Shown piece by piece: positions 1 through 9,945 of a DNA stretch of 64,000 nucleotides; position 1 is the first letter of the stretch; the number at the start of each line of letters is the position of its first letter. The DNA is from Halothiobacillus sp. GTDB lineage: Bacteria > Pseudomonadota > Gammaproteobacteria > Halothiobacillales > Halothiobacillaceae. The DNA lies in assembly GCA_020061705.1 (NCBI GenBank), contig JAGUXT010000062.1:1-64000 (forward strand). The letters are read 5' to 3'. The notes under the pieces are model-generated. The model searched no databases. It saw only the letters and a list, made by a program, of their open reading frames with translations, and had not been told where the DNA came from. Position numbers and translations under genes: made by a program.

Positions 1-25
1 CCCGGATGCGCTGCGCTTATCCGGG
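1..25. repeat. REP-like palindrome upstream of leuB
   Basis: Ends read CCCGGAT and ATCCGGG around a GCGCTGCGCTT core, a perfect 7-bp inverted repeat like the repetitive extragenic palindromes of enteric bacteria. Related copies lie at 10877-10904 and 50849-50924. It sits at the window edge, so its relation to the gene further upstream cannot be seen. Confidence 0.6.
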
Positions 26-55
26 TTACTATTTCAATGAATTCAGGATTTTCTT

Positions 56-1138
56 ATGACAAAACGTATTTTGGTTCTGCCGGGTGATGGTATTGGCCCG
101 GAAATCGTTGATGAAGCGGTTAAAGTGTTGGATATTCTGGTCGGCGAGTTCGGCCTGGATATCGAGATGGACGAAGGTTTGATTGGCGGCGCGGGCTACG
201 ATGCCGCCGGTCATCCTTTCCCGGACAGCACGCGTGAAATGGCGCTGGAAGCCGATGCGATTCTGCTCGGTGCGGTCGGCGGCCCGCAATACGATGGCTT
301 GGAGCGCGCCTTGCGCCCGGAGCGCGGCCTGTTAGGCATTCGTTCGGCGCTGGGGCTGTTTGCCAACCTGCGTCCGGCGATTTTGTATCCGCAGCTTGCC
401 TCCGCTTCCAGCCTGAAGCCCGAAGTGGTGGCTGGACTGGATATTTTGATCGTGCGTGAATTGACCGGTGGCATGTATTTTGGCCAGCCGCGTGCCATCC
501 ATGTGAATGAAAAAGGTGAGCGCGAGGGTTACAACACCATGCGCTATGCGGAATCCGAGATTGAGCGCATCGGTCGCGTGGCATTCGAGGCCGCCATGAA
601 GCGCAACAAAAAGGTCTGTTCAGTGGATAAGGCCAATGTACTGGAAACCTCCGAGCTGTGGCGTGAGGTGATGGAGCGCGTGGCCAAGGATTATTCCGAA
701 GTCGAGTTGAGCCACATGTATGTCGATAACGCCGCCATGCAGTTGGTGCGCGCGCCCAAACAGTTCGACGTGATGGTGACCGAGAACATGTTTGGCGATA
801 TTTTGTCCGACGAGGCTTCGATGCTCACTGGCTCGATTGGTATGTTGCCATCAGCCTCGCTGAACGGTTCCAAGCAAGGTTTGTATGAGCCGAGCCATGG
901 TTCGGCACCGGATATTGCCGGGCAGGGCATTGCCAATCCGCTGGCGACGATTTTGTCTGTCGCCATGATGATGCGCTACAGTCTGGAACGCGCTGATCTG
1001 GCCGATAAAATCGAAAGTGCCGTGTCCGTGGTGCTCGATCAGGGTTTGCGTACCCGCGATATCATGGAACCGGGGATGACGGAAGTTTCTACATCGGCCA
1101 TGGGTGATGCCATTGTCGCGGCCTTAGGCTTAGTCTAG
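56..1138 (+). CDS. leuB: 3-isopropylmalate dehydrogenase
   Basis: Catalyses the NAD-dependent oxidative decarboxylation of 3-isopropylmalate to 2-oxoisocaproate in leucine synthesis, in the cytoplasm. The 360-residue length is normal for LeuB. The N-terminus has the nucleotide-enzyme signature GDGIGPEIV (residues about 10-18), a mid-protein [10 protein letters not shown] segment, and the C-terminal third has the conserved [18 protein letters not shown] block of isopropylmalate/isocitrate dehydrogenases. The ATG at 56 follows an AGGA at 46-49. leuC and leuD, usually just upstream, would lie outside the window. The next genes are a bactofilin and asd; leuB-asd-fimV-truA is a common proteobacterial order. 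Confidence 0.97.
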   Translation: MTKRILVLPGDGIGPEIVDEAVKVLDILVGEFGLDIEMDEGLIGGAGYDAAGHPFPDSTREMALEADAILLGAVGGPQYDGLERALRPERGLLGIRSALGLFANLRPAILYPQLASASSLKPEVVAGLDILIVRELTGGMYFGQPRAIHVNEKGEREGYNTMRYAESEIERIGRVAFEAAMKRNKKVCSVDKANVLETSELWREVMERVAKDYSEVELSHMYVDNAAMQLVRAPKQFDVMVTENMFGDILSDEASMLTGSIGMLPSASLNGSKQGLYEPSHGSAPDIAGQGIANPLATILSVAMMMRYSLERADLADKIESAVSVVLDQGLRTRDIMEPGMTEVSTSAMGDAIVAALGLV

Positions 1139-1608
1139 CCAAGGTGGTTAGTTCCTGGAAGGCCTCATCATGCTGAGCGCTTATCCTCTTTGATTTTCAG
1201 GTTCTTTTACGCTTACGGCTGGCGTAAGCAACCTGTTGGCAAGATGCGTACCACCGCACGACGAACAGGATATTTATGCCTTATCGAGCATCAATATACG
1301 CCTCTGCGGATGGAGCCAAGAAGTTCTCAGGCTGTCGTAATAGTTGGCTATGGCAATGTGATTGAAATATCCCACGGATAGAGTTTCAAAGTTTTATATG
1401 AGCGTCTACTTGTTATTGGTGTTGAAACGATAGTCGTTGACTTTCGTGGACAACAGATCGCACCTGTGGGTAACATCGGTACAAGTACAGGTTCACACTG
1501 ACGTAATGAAGTCCATTTTTTTGGACAGCGTGCTCAATCCGCGTCCGTTCCTGGACTATGGCTGAGTGTGGTTTGAATTCAATCGCAAAATCTGCAAAGG
1601 GGAATACC
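1139..1608. other. Intergenic region with two small hairpins, no convincing gene
   Basis: This 470-base gap separates leuB from the bactofilin gene. It holds a 7-bp hairpin at 1211-1229 (GCTTACG / CGTAAGC) and a small one at 1511-1526 (GTCCA / TGGAC around a T-run). Short reading frames here, such as one at 1190-1381, lack a good ribosome site and resemble no family I recognise. The bactofilin promoter is probably in the right half, but no clear -35/-10 pair could be assigned. Confidence 0.4.
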
Positions 1609-2154
1609 GTGGGCATATTTGATAGGACTAATGCGCCAAAAAATGGTGCTGATGGCAAGACTTTAAGTGTTTCTGAAAGCAATGCAGTTGGTGTTGCTGA
1701 TAGCAAGGTAGTGGCGGTTGCTGATATCAAGGCAATTAGTGTTACTGAAAGCAAGCCGATCAGTGGCGCCGATAGCAAGACGATTATCGCAGATGGCTGC
1801 CTGATTACGGGTGAGTTGACCACTCTCGGAATGGTCTTACTTGAAGGCCAGTTCGATGGAACCATTAAGGAGGCATCCTCGGTGTCAGTGGGCATTCGAG
1901 GTCGTATGAAAGGGACGATTCGCGCCAAGAGCGTGGTTTTATCGGGGCACGTCGAAGGGGTCGTTCACTGCTCTACGCTAGAGATGCTTAGCCAAGCACG
2001 CTTGACCGGCGAAGTTTATTGCGAACAACTTACGGTTGAAAAAGGGGGGGTACTGGATGGACGCTGCAGCCAGACACCTTTTGAGGCAGTTGGAGCTGCG
2101 CAACTGGGCTCACCCACCCCGCGCCAGGCTGTCTCTATTAAAAGTGATTCATAG
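1609..2154 (+). CDS. Bactofilin (polymer-forming cytoskeletal protein)
   Basis: Bactofilins polymerise without nucleotide into membrane-associated filaments that organise cell shape or wall synthesis. The 181-residue protein carries the family core from about residue 60 to 155: short beta-helix turns with recurring glycines such as ITGELTTLG, LEGQFDGTI, GRMKGTIRA, SGHVEGVVHC and ARLTGEVYC. The GTG at 1609 is preferred over the ATG at 1558 because AAAGGGGA (1597-1604) precedes it closely and the resulting MGIFDR start resembles bactofilin N-termini. Residues 21-60 are unusual: five tandem octapeptides of the form V-A-D-S-K-x-x-x, visible in the DNA at 1669-1788. It lies between leuB and asd, and the sequence gives no functional reason for that position. 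Confidence 0.85.
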   Translation: MGIFDRTNAPKNGADGKTLSVSESNAVGVADSKVVAVADIKAISVTESKPISGADSKTIIADGCLITGELTTLGMVLLEGQFDGTIKEASSVSVGIRGRMKGTIRAKSVVLSGHVEGVVHCSTLEMLSQARLTGEVYCEQLTVEKGGVLDGRCSQTPFEAVGAAQLGSPTPRQAVSIKSDS

Positions 2155-2187
2155 ATTTTCTGGTATTAAGAACAAGGGTATTTACTA

Positions 2188-3210
2188 ATGAGTCGAGTGT
2201 TTGATGTCGCTGTGGTCGGTGCGACCGGAGCTGTGGGCGAGTCCATGCTGGCGATTTTGGCCGAGCGCAAATTTCCGGTAGGAAAAGTCTATGCATTGGC
2301 CTCCGAGCGTTCAGCAGGCAAGCGAGTGCAGTTTGGTGACGGCTATTTGAAAGTCGAGAATCTGGCTGATTTTGATTTCAGCAAGGTGCAGATCGGCTTG
2401 TTTTCGCCGGGTGCTTCCGTGTCGGCTGAATATGCACCCAAGGCTGCCGCAGCAGGTTGTGTGGTGATCGATAACACTTCGCAGTTCCGTTATGACGATG
2501 ACATTCCGCTGGTCGTGCCCGAAGTGAATCCGCACGCGGTCGCTCAGTACAAAAATCGCGGCATTATCGCCAATCCGAATTGCTCGACCATCCAGATGCT
2601 GGTGGCCTTGAAGCCGATTTATGATGCTGTGGGCATTGAACGCATCAATGTCTGCACTTATCAAGCGGTGTCTGGAACAGGTAAGGAGGCCATTGAGGAG
2701 CTGGCAGGCCAAACCGCCAACCTGCTCAATGGCCAGCCGATTGAAGCCAAGGTCTATCCCAAGCAGATCGCCTTCAACGTCATTCCGCAGATCGATGTGT
2801 TCATGGATAACGGTTACACCAAGGAAGAAATGAAAATGGTGTGGGAAACCAAGAAAATCATGGGCGATGACAGCATTCAGGTGAATCCGACCTGTGTGCG
2901 CGTGCCGGTGTTTTATGGCCATTCTGAAGCTGTACATATCGAAACACGTGACAAAATCAGCGCCGCGCAGGCACGTGAACTTCTCGGCAAGGCGCCGGGT
3001 GTTGCAGTGCTGGATGAGCATGTTCCAGGCGGGTATCCGACAGCAGTGACGGAAGGCGCAAATCATGATGCGACCTATGTCGGGCGCATTCGCGAGGATG
3101 TGTCGCATCCACGCGGGCTGGATTTGTGGGTCGTGTCGGACAATGTGCGCAAGGGCGCGGCACTCAACAGTGTGCAGATTGCGGAAATCCTGATTCGGGA
3201 CTATTTGTAA
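2188..3210 (+). CDS. asd: Aspartate-semialdehyde dehydrogenase
   Basis: Reduces aspartyl-4-phosphate to aspartate semialdehyde with NADPH, the branch point to lysine/diaminopimelate, threonine and methionine. The 340-residue length fits. The N-terminus has a GATGAVGESML nucleotide-binding loop (about residues 11-21). The catalytic cysteine is in NPNCSTIQM (about residue 132), SGTGKEAIEEL follows, and the active-site histidine is in YGHSEAVHIE. The ATG at 2188 has an AAGGG 13 bases upstream. The position between leuB and fimV is typical in Pseudomonas-like genomes. An asd gene also feeds peptidoglycan synthesis, so it is probably essential. Confidence 0.97.
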   Translation: MSRVFDVAVVGATGAVGESMLAILAERKFPVGKVYALASERSAGKRVQFGDGYLKVENLADFDFSKVQIGLFSPGASVSAEYAPKAAAAGCVVIDNTSQFRYDDDIPLVVPEVNPHAVAQYKNRGIIANPNCSTIQMLVALKPIYDAVGIERINVCTYQAVSGTGKEAIEELAGQTANLLNGQPIEAKVYPKQIAFNVIPQIDVFMDNGYTKEEMKMVWETKKIMGDDSIQVNPTCVRVPVFYGHSEAVHIETRDKISAAQARELLGKAPGVAVLDEHVPGGYPTAVTEGANHDATYVGRIREDVSHPRGLDLWVVSDNVRKGAALNSVQIAEILIRDYL

Positions 3211-3426
3211 GACGTGGATTCGATAGACGTTGTGGGATGAAAACCACGCAGAGATGTTTGGAGGCTATCCAATAGGTAGCGGATTGAGTAACGTGTGCTG
3301 TAAATGAGCCACCTTTGGTTTTGATGTGCTACCTTTTAAACATTGAAGATACTATCAAGACAGCCACGTCGTGGGTGTGAGTCTCAAGCAGAAATGGATA
3401 CTTACGGAATTAACGGGGATTTGGAT

Positions 3427-6027
3427 ATGCGGAAATTGCCTCTAGCGCTGGCGTGTGCATTGATTTTAGGCTCATCAAGTGCGTTTGCTGTGGGTTTGGG
3501 GGAAATGCAAACCCAGTCCAATCTCAATCAGCCTTTGCGTGTTTTGATCCCAATTACCGATGTTCGCCCTGGTGACGTAGATGCATTGAGCGTGAAAATT
3601 GGTGATGAAGCCCAGTTTGCGCGCCATGGTTATTCCCTCATGTCGGTTTACGGTCGCATTAAACTGCAGATTGTCGGCGGGCAGCGTCCACATATCTTGT
3701 TGACCACGGATATGCCGGTGCGTGATCCTGTGCTGGGTCTTGTATTGGAAGTCGATGGCCCCAGCGGCACGATTGAGCGTGCAGTGTCGATTCTGCTTGA
3801 TCCGGAAGGTTACAAGCCGCTTGCAGTGGTCAAGTCCTCATCCGTGCAAGATTCCGTGTCGGATGCACGGCCGCGCGACCAGATTTATGCCACTAAAAAG
3901 CCGTCAACACCTCGTACTGCACCAGCGCAGGCGCTTCCCCCAATTCAGGATGGTGGCGACTACACGGCGGTAAGTGGCGACACGGCCTATGGGATTGCGT
4001 TGCGGGTAAAACCCGAGGGTGTCAGCCTTCAGCAAACCATCGGTATGATTTTGCAAAACAATCCGCAAGCCTTTGCCAATCCGGCGGATGCGGGTACCTT
4101 GTTGGCCGGAAAGAAGCTTACGATACCAAACGCTCAGGCCATGCGTCAGGCGCGCCCTGTGACAGCCGTCGCACCTAAGGCTGTTCCTGCTGGAGCCACT
4201 CCAGCGGCACTCGCCGCAGCGCAGGAGCCACGTCTGGATATTGTACAACCCTCCGCACCTGCCATACCTAGTGCGCCTGCAATCGTGGCTCCGGTGGTCG
4301 GTGAGGTGGTAAGTGGCACAGCAGCAGGTAAGCCTGATGTATCAAGTGCAGCTGTAAGTCAGTCTCCTCCGCAGACTACAGCCATCCCTATCGAAGTGCA
4401 GGAGCAAATTGAAGCATCCAAGGTGGAGAATGAACGCCTGACAGGTCTTTTGGCTTCGCAGGATCAGCGTTTGCAGAAAATGGAAGAATTGCTGCGCCTG
4501 AATGAAACGCTCATCAAGGAGATGGAGCAGAAAATGAAGGCGGCTCCGGCTGCGCCTGTTGTGCCGGTAGCCGCACCGGTGGAAGCATCCGCCCCTTGGT
4601 GGAGCTATGGCCTGATGGGGTTGGGGGCCTTGCTTGCCGCTGTGTTGGCTTATGTTGCTGGTTCGCGTCGTCGTTCCAAGAATGAGCCTGAATCGGCTGC
4701 TGTTCAGCCTGTATCCAGCGTCACGCTGGACAAGCCAGTCGAAACCGAAGCAAACGTTAGCTCACCCGTCGTGGCTCCGCCTGTCGCCAAACCAGTGGCA
4801 ACCCCGACAGATTCTGCTTCGGCGGATGTGATAGAAGATACTACCGATCCTGTCAAGGCGGCTTTGGAAGAGGCTGATGTGATGCAGGCGTATGGTCTGC
4901 ATGATCGTGCGATTCAAGTACTCAGCGACGCTTTGCAAGCCCATCCCGGCAATGCCGTGTTGATGGCTCGCCGCGCTCGCGCGATGCACGAAGCGGGCGA
5001 TGCCGAAGGCTTCTTGCGCGAAGTCGAGGCGTTCCGCAAACAGCATCCTGATGATGAAGTGCAGTGGGCAGAGTTGCGCGCTTTGGGCGCGGCGCATTAT
5101 CCCACTTCTCCGTTGTTTGGCGCGGTAGTTGCGGCGGCAGGCGCGGTCGATGAGATGAATCCTTGGGCACAGCATTCAGCCGCGCCTGCGGAGGCTGATG
5201 AAACATCGGCACTGATTCAGCCTTTGGACAGTTTGGATTTGGGTACGCCAGATGCCGCTTTGGATGAGTTGTTGGGTTCACCGGTTGCGTCGCAACAGCC
5301 GGTTGACAGTTTGGATATGCCGCCGCTGGATCTGGATTTACCTGCGGTGTCCAGTTTGAGTAAGACTCCAGGTGAAGCCGCCCCTGTGCCGGCTACCTCG
5401 GCAGATGGAAGTCTTTCTGATTTGATTGACGATTGGGCTCCGCTTGAACTGCCGAGTACAGGCGATGAGATGCTCGCTTGGGGCATGAAAGATGCGCCGG
5501 GCTTGGGCGGTACTCATGGGATTTCTGCAGAAGATTTGGACATTTTGGGTATTGAGTCCCAAGATATTGATGCTACTCCTCCGACTTCGAAGTCTGCGGA
5601 TGCCGAGGTAATCGAGCTGGATTTTGCCGAGGATATGCAGGCCGCAGCCATGTCAGAAATGGCGGCGTTGAGTTTGGATTCTGCCCCTTTGTCTTTGGAA
5701 GAGCCTGCACATGACCTGTCGGCATTGAGTTTGGAGCTGGATGTGGCTCCTCAAGTTTTGGCGAACTCAAACATTGAGCCTATTGAATTGCCGCTTGATC
5801 AGCCGTTAAGCGCGCCGATGTCGGATTTTCATGAGGTAGCACCCGAGCTATTACCTGCCAGTGGCATGATGAGCGAGCATGAAGTGAAACTGGATATTGC
5901 TTCTGCCTATATTGATATGGGTGACCATGCTGGTGCACGTGAAATGCTGCAAGAAATTCTGGCCAGTGATGGCGATGAGTTGCTCAAACACCGCGCCAAT
6001 CAGATGCTGAACAATTTATCAACTTGA
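3427..6027 (+). CDS. fimV: FimV/HubP-type polar peptidoglycan-binding protein
   Basis: FimV family proteins are inner-membrane, cell-pole organisers needed for type IV pilus assembly and twitching. The start at 3427 gives a clean signal peptide (residues 1-22, ending SSAFA) and has GGGGA 7 bases upstream; an in-frame ATG at 3343 would add 28 residues before it. Order seen: FimV N-terminal domain (about 23-110, starting VGLGEMQTQSNLNQPL), LysM domain (about 179-235), coiled coil (about 326-372), one membrane helix (about 391-412), a cytoplasmic TPR-like segment, a long acidic Leu/Asp-rich linker, and the conserved FimV C-terminal motif (LDIASAYIDMGDHAGAREML, about 820-840). PilZ and PilW genes elsewhere in the window support a type IV pilus. 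Confidence 0.93.
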   Translation: MRKLPLALACALILGSSSAFAVGLGEMQTQSNLNQPLRVLIPITDVRPGDVDALSVKIGDEAQFARHGYSLMSVYGRIKLQIVGGQRPHILLTTDMPVRDPVLGLVLEVDGPSGTIERAVSILLDPEGYKPLAVVKSSSVQDSVSDARPRDQIYATKKPSTPRTAPAQALPPIQDGGDYTAVSGDTAYGIALRVKPEGVSLQQTIGMILQNNPQAFANPADAGTLLAGKKLTIPNAQAMRQARPVTAVAPKAVPAGATPAALAAAQEPRLDIVQPSAPAIPSAPAIVAPVVGEVVSGTAAGKPDVSSAAVSQSPPQTTAIPIEVQEQIEASKVENERLTGLLASQDQRLQKMEELLRLNETLIKEMEQKMKAAPAAPVVPVAAPVEASAPWWSYGLMGLGALLAAVLAYVAGSRRRSKNEPESAAVQPVSSVTLDKPVETEANVSSPVVAPPVAKPVATPTDSASADVIEDTTDPVKAALEEADVMQAYGLHDRAIQVLSDALQAHPGNAVLMARRARAMHEAGDAEGFLREVEAFRKQHPDDEVQWAELRALGAAHYPTSPLFGAVVAAAGAVDEMNPWAQHSAAPAEADETSALIQPLDSLDLGTPDAALDELLGSPVASQQPVDSLDMPPLDLDLPAVSSLSKTPGEAAPVPATSADGSLSDLIDDWAPLELPSTGDEMLAWGMKDAPGLGGTHGISAEDLDILGIESQDIDATPPTSKSADAEVIELDFAEDMQAAAMSEMAALSLDSAPLSLEEPAHDLSALSLELDVAPQVLANSNIEPIELPLDQPLSAPMSDFHEVAPELLPASGMMSEHEVKLDIASAYIDMGDHAGAREMLQEILASDGDELLKHRANQMLNNLST

Positions 6028-6083
6028 TGTGCTAGAGCAGTCGCAGGTATAGAACTTCTCTCTGACGGCAGGGTGGTACGATT

Positions 6084-6112
6084 AAAACGCTGATTTATTT
6101 CGGCGTTTTTTT
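6084..6112 (+). terminator. Rho-independent terminator after fimV
   Basis: A 10-bp stem (AAAACGCTGA with TCGGCGTTTT, one G-T pair) with a 6-base loop, running into a T-stretch that ends at 6112. It lies 57 bases after the fimV stop and should end the asd/fimV transcript. Confidence 0.85.
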
Positions 6113-6169
6113 ATTGATGTGCCTGGAGTACTTTCAATGTACTGGACAACGGTTATGACGCAAACGTTA

Positions 6170-6257
6170 AACTGCCAAAATGTGCAGCATAAAGGGTACT
6201 TTGAAATGGTATTTTGTGGCGCGATGTGCCGTTTTGTGAGTGTTTGAATGGGTTCTT
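6170..6257 (-). repeat. Dispersed palindromic element, family 1, copy C (diverged)
   Basis: The right part (GATGTGCCGTTTTGTGAG to GGGTTCTT) aligns with the ends of the copies at 17547-17676 and 50660-50806, and the left part keeps the GCAGCAT core. It still has potential stem arms GCCAAAAT and ATTTTGTGGC. It is the least preserved copy and lies between the fimV terminator and truA, in the opposite orientation to both genes. Confidence 0.6.
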
Positions 6258-6286
6258 GCAAGCCAAAATGGAGTAGGTGATAAGGA

Positions 6287-7174
6287 TTGGATGGAGTGAA
6301 CAACCCTGCGCAGGGTACGGCTCGCGAGTGCCAAAGTAATGAGAACGACCGAAATGAACTTGTGCTGGGTCATCGTACTGAGATTTTGAGTGAGCCGCAG
6401 CGCTTGGCGTTAGTCGTTGAGTATCTAGGATCGCACTACCACGGCTGGCAGGTGCAGCCGAATGTGGATAGCGTGCAAGCGCGTGTGCAAGATGCCTTGA
6501 GCCGCATTGCCAATCATCCCGTGGAGGTTGTGTGTGCCGGGCGTACTGATCGCGGAGTACATGCCACAATGCAGGTGGTGCATTTTGATACCCTCGCCCA
6601 ACGCAATGACCAAGCGTGGCAACGCGGCGTACTCAGCTTGCTGCCGCGTGATATTGGTCTGCATGGTGTATGGCGTATGCCAGGTGATTTTCATGCGCGC
6701 TTTAGTGCTGTGCGGCGAAGTTATCGTTATGTGCTTTACAACGCGCCTCATCGTCCCGGATTGTTGCATGGCCGTGTGAGTTGGCATCACCTGCCGCTGG
6801 ATGTGGTGCGGATGCAGCAGGCTGCAAGCGTTCTGTTGGGGGAGCATGATTTTTCCAGTTTTCGCGGCAAGGAATGCCAGGCGCATTCGCCCATTCGCAC
6901 GATGTACACGTTGGATATTCAGCGTGACGGAGATTTTATTTACTTTGATTTATGTGCCAATGCGTTTTTGATGCACATGGTGCGCAATATCGTTGGCACG
7001 TTGATGCTGGTTGGCACGGGGCGACGCGAGCCGGAATGGGTGGCGGCTGTTTTGGACGAGCGGCGACGCGAGTCTGCGGGAATTACGGCACCGCCTGATG
7101 GCTTGTATTTGACTCATGTGGCCTATCCAGAATCGTTTGGCTTAAGTCTCGCGCCGCGGTTGCCAAAGTTTTAA
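6287..7174 (+). CDS. truA: tRNA pseudouridine(38-40) synthase
   Basis: Converts uridines 38-40 of the tRNA anticodon arm to pseudouridine. The catalytic aspartate is in CAGRTDRGVHA, and VEYLGSHYHGWQ, RRSYRYVLYN, FSSFRGKECQA and NAFLMHMVRNIVG are TruA hallmarks. The start is uncertain. The longest frame opens with TTG at 6287 (295 residues), directly behind TAAGGA. GTG at 6296 has that same ribosome site at better spacing. GTG at 6362 would give 270 residues, the usual TruA length, but has a poor ribosome site. trpF follows after a short gap, as in many proteobacteria. Confidence 0.92.
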   Translation: MDGVNNPAQGTARECQSNENDRNELVLGHRTEILSEPQRLALVVEYLGSHYHGWQVQPNVDSVQARVQDALSRIANHPVEVVCAGRTDRGVHATMQVVHFDTLAQRNDQAWQRGVLSLLPRDIGLHGVWRMPGDFHARFSAVRRSYRYVLYNAPHRPGLLHGRVSWHHLPLDVVRMQQAASVLLGEHDFSSFRGKECQAHSPIRTMYTLDIQRDGDFIYFDLCANAFLMHMVRNIVGTLMLVGTGRREPEWVAAVLDERRRESAGITAPPDGLYLTHVAYPESFGLSLAPRLPKF

Positions 7175-7238
7175 GAAATGGCTCTTACTGGCTCTAATGG
7201 CCTGCGTCCTGCACGCGCCTCTGTTAGCATACGCACCC

Positions 7239-7892
7239 ATGTCGAAGTTACCCCAACGTACCCGCATTAAAATATGCGGTATTACCCGAATCCAGGATGC
7301 GATTGATGCCGCACGCTTGGGCGTGGATGCCTTGGGTCTGGTGTTTTATCCGCCCAGTTCGCGAGCGATTGATCTTGAACGTGCTCTGCGTATTCGTGAG
7401 GCGTTGCCGGCTTTTGTGCAGGCGGTCGGTTTGTTTGTGAATCCTGCGCGGCATGAAGTTGAAGCAGTTTTGCAGGTTTTTCCTGAACTGGTTTTGCAAT
7501 TTCATGGCGATGAAACCGCAGAATTTTGTGCGAGCTTTGCGCGGCCTTATCTCAAGGCGCTGCCGATGGGCAAGACTCCAGGTAGTGCGGTTTTGGATGT
7601 GCATGGTGTTATGGCTCAGCACTCGCAGGCCTCGGGTTTTTTGCTGGATAGCCATGCGCCCGGTGCGGTTGGGGGAACGGGTGTGGCCTTTGATTGGTCA
7701 ACGATTCCGCAACTTGAGCGCCCGTTGATTCTCGCCGGAGGGCTAAACCCTGCGAATGTGGGCGAGGCGGTGCGTTTGGTGCGCCCTTGGGCAGTGGATG
7801 TTAGTTCGGGGCTGGAGTCTGCGCCCGGAGTGAAGGATTTTTCTAAAATGGCCGAATTTGTGGATGAGGTGCGTTATGCAGATTACAGTTGA
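7239..7892 (+). CDS. trpF: Phosphoribosylanthranilate isomerase
   Basis: Amadori rearrangement of N-(5-phosphoribosyl)anthranilate to CdRP, third committed step of tryptophan synthesis. A TIM barrel with the opening strand and catalytic cysteine in [15 protein letters not shown] in the middle, the acid residue in the LLDSHAPG region, and the phosphate-binding end [10 protein letters not shown] and [11 protein letters not shown] at 7239 gives 217 residues, a normal length; an in-frame start at 7197 would add 14 unlikely residues. It overlaps trpB by 17 bases, so the two are translationally coupled. No trp leader or attenuator is visible. Confidence 0.95.
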   Translation: MSKLPQRTRIKICGITRIQDAIDAARLGVDALGLVFYPPSSRAIDLERALRIREALPAFVQAVGLFVNPARHEVEAVLQVFPELVLQFHGDETAEFCASFARPYLKALPMGKTPGSAVLDVHGVMAQHSQASGFLLDSHAPGAVGGTGVAFDWSTIPQLERPLILAGGLNPANVGEAVRLVRPWAVDVSSGLESAPGVKDFSKMAEFVDEVRYADYS

Positions 7893-9105
7893 TAACCTCG
7901 CAGCCGTTGATTATGCGAACTTTCCAGATGAACATGGGCATTTTGGGATTTATGGCGGTATTTTTGCCCCTGAAACCTTGATGGCTCCGCTGGAGGACTT
8001 GGCCGAAGCCTATGCCGAGGCCAAGGATGATGCGGCTTTCCATGCTGAAATGGACAGGGATTTTCAGGATTATGTGGGGCGTCCCAGCCCCTTGTATTTG
8101 GCCGAGCGTATGACCCGAGAGCTGGGTGGTGCCAAAATCTACCTCAAGCGCGAAGATTTGAACCACACCGGCGCACACAAAATCAATAACACCATTGGCC
8201 AAGCCCTGCTGGCCAAGCGTTTGGGCAAGACGCGCATCATCGCCGAAACCGGCGCGGGTCAGCATGGCGTGGCCTCAGCCACCGTGGCGGCGCGTCTGGG
8301 GCTTGAATGTGTGGTCTACATGGGCGCGGATGATGTGGTGCGCCAGGCGCCCAACGTCATGCGCATGAAGATGCTTGGTGCGACAGTGATTCCAGTGACT
8401 TCAGGCACGCGTACCCTGAAAGATGCGCTGAACGAAGCCATGCGTGATTGGGTCACCAACGTCGATGACACCTTTTACATCATCGGTACAGTCGCCGGGC
8501 CACACCCTTACCCGATGATGGTGCGTGATTTTCAGGCGGTAATCGGGCGTGAAGCACGTGAGCAATGCCTGGTCAAGGAAGGTCGTTTGCCGGACGCGCT
8601 GGTCGCCTGCGTGGGCGGTGGTTCGAATGCGATAGGCTTGTTCCATCCTTTCCTTGCGGATGAGTCCGTGAAGATTTATGGCGTGGAAGCCGGGGGCGAG
8701 GGTGTGGAAACCGGGCATCATGCTGCGCCCTTGTGTGCCGGTCGCCCCGGTGTACTGCATGGTAATCGCACCTATCTGATGCAGGATAACAACGGGCAGA
8801 TTATCGGCACGCATTCCATTTCCGCCGGTCTGGATTATCCCGGCGTAGGGCCGGAACATAGCTGGTTGAAAGACATCGGACGGGCACAGTATGTGGCCAT
8901 CACTGATAACGAAGCTCTGGAAGGCTTCCGCATGATGACACGCTGCGAGGGGATTATCCCTGCATTGGAAAGCAGCCACGCCGTGGCCTATGCCATGAAG
9001 CTTGCACCGACCATGTCCAAGGATGAAATCATCATCATCAACCTTTCCGGACGCGGCGATAAGGATATGAATACGATTGCACGCATCGAAGGCTACGACA
9101 TTTAA
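7876..9105 (+). CDS. trpB: Tryptophan synthase beta chain
   Basis: PLP enzyme that joins indole and serine; it forms an alpha2-beta2 complex with TrpA, channelling indole between sites. The PLP lysine is in [11 protein letters not shown] (near residue 95), ETGAGQHG carries the catalytic glutamate, and the phosphate-binding loop is [11 protein letters not shown] at 7876 has GAGG at 7866-7869 and gives 409 residues; an upstream in-frame start at 7858 lies inside trpF and is less likely. trpA begins 16 bases after the stop. Confidence 0.97.
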   Translation: MQITVDNLAAVDYANFPDEHGHFGIYGGIFAPETLMAPLEDLAEAYAEAKDDAAFHAEMDRDFQDYVGRPSPLYLAERMTRELGGAKIYLKREDLNHTGAHKINNTIGQALLAKRLGKTRIIAETGAGQHGVASATVAARLGLECVVYMGADDVVRQAPNVMRMKMLGATVIPVTSGTRTLKDALNEAMRDWVTNVDDTFYIIGTVAGPHPYPMMVRDFQAVIGREAREQCLVKEGRLPDALVACVGGGSNAIGLFHPFLADESVKIYGVEAGGEGVETGHHAAPLCAGRPGVLHGNRTYLMQDNNGQIIGTHSISAGLDYPGVGPEHSWLKDIGRAQYVAITDNEALEGFRMMTRCEGIIPALESSHAVAYAMKLAPTMSKDEIIIINLSGRGDKDMNTIARIEGYDI

Positions 9106-9121
9106 GTATTGGGATATGAAC

Positions 9122-9943
9122 ATGAACCGTATTAACCAGCGTTTTTCCGAGCTGCGTGCTGCGGGGCGTAGCGCCCTGATTCCTTACATTACAGCGGGCG
9201 ATCCCCAGCCGAGTGCCACGGTCGATTTAATGCACTTGTTGGTGTCCAAGGGTGCTGACCTGATTGAAATTGGCGTGCCGTTTTCCGATCCGATGGCCGA
9301 TGGGCCGGTCATCCAGCGTGCTACCGAGCGCGCGTTGGCGCACAACGTGTCAATGCACGATGTCTTCAATATGGTGCGCGAGTTCCGTGCAAAGGACAGC
9401 AGTACACCGGTCATTTTGATGGGTTATCTCAACCCGGTGGAAATCTTGGGCTACGCCGCGTTTGCAGGTGAAGCCGCTGCCGCCGGGGTAGATGGTGTGT
9501 TGACCGTCGATTTGCCGCCGGAAGAAGCCGAGGATTACGCCAGCATCCTGCAAGAAGCTGGTTTGGAGCGGATTTTCCTGGTCTCGCCGACGACGCCGAA
9601 CCGTCGTTTGCAGGCGGTGGCGCGGCTCGGTAGCGGGTTTGTTTACTATGTTTCGCTGAAGGGTGTGACCGGGGCGAATAGCCTTAATACCGCCGATGTC
9701 GCGCAACATATCGCGGAATTGCGCCGTTTTATCAGCATTCCTCTCGGGGTGGGCTTCGGTATTCGTGATGCGCATACCGCAGGTTTGGTGGCACACGTTG
9801 CGGATGCCGTGGTGGTGGGTTCGGTGATCGTGCACTTGCTTGAGCTGCATCAGCATGATTTGTCCGCGATGCACCATGCGGTCGGCGCGCTGGTGGCCGA
9901 GATGCGTGCGGCCATTGATGCGGCGCATACGTCAGGAGTTTGA
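9122..9943 (+). CDS. trpA: Tryptophan synthase alpha chain
   Basis: Cleaves indole-3-glycerol phosphate to indole and glyceraldehyde-3-phosphate, passing indole to TrpB. The family signature [19 protein letters not shown] holds both catalytic acids (Glu about 49, Asp about 60); YITAGDP and the phosphate-binding GFGIRD are present. Of several in-frame starts, ATG 9122 has GGGA 7 bases upstream and gives the usual MNRI-type N-terminus and 273 residues. The stop is followed after two bases by the accD start. Confidence 0.96.
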   Translation: MNRINQRFSELRAAGRSALIPYITAGDPQPSATVDLMHLLVSKGADLIEIGVPFSDPMADGPVIQRATERALAHNVSMHDVFNMVREFRAKDSSTPVILMGYLNPVEILGYAAFAGEAAAAGVDGVLTVDLPPEEAEDYASILQEAGLERIFLVSPTTPNRRLQAVARLGSGFVYYVSLKGVTGANSLNTADVAQHIAELRRFISIPLGVGFGIRDAHTAGLVAHVADAVVVGSVIVHLLELHQHDLSAMHHAVGALVAEMRAAIDAAHTSGV

Positions 9944-9945
9944 CA

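Noticed and set aside
1190-1381. Possible 63-residue protein between leuB and the bactofilin gene
   Set aside because: No ribosome site, no family resemblance, and it crosses a small hairpin.
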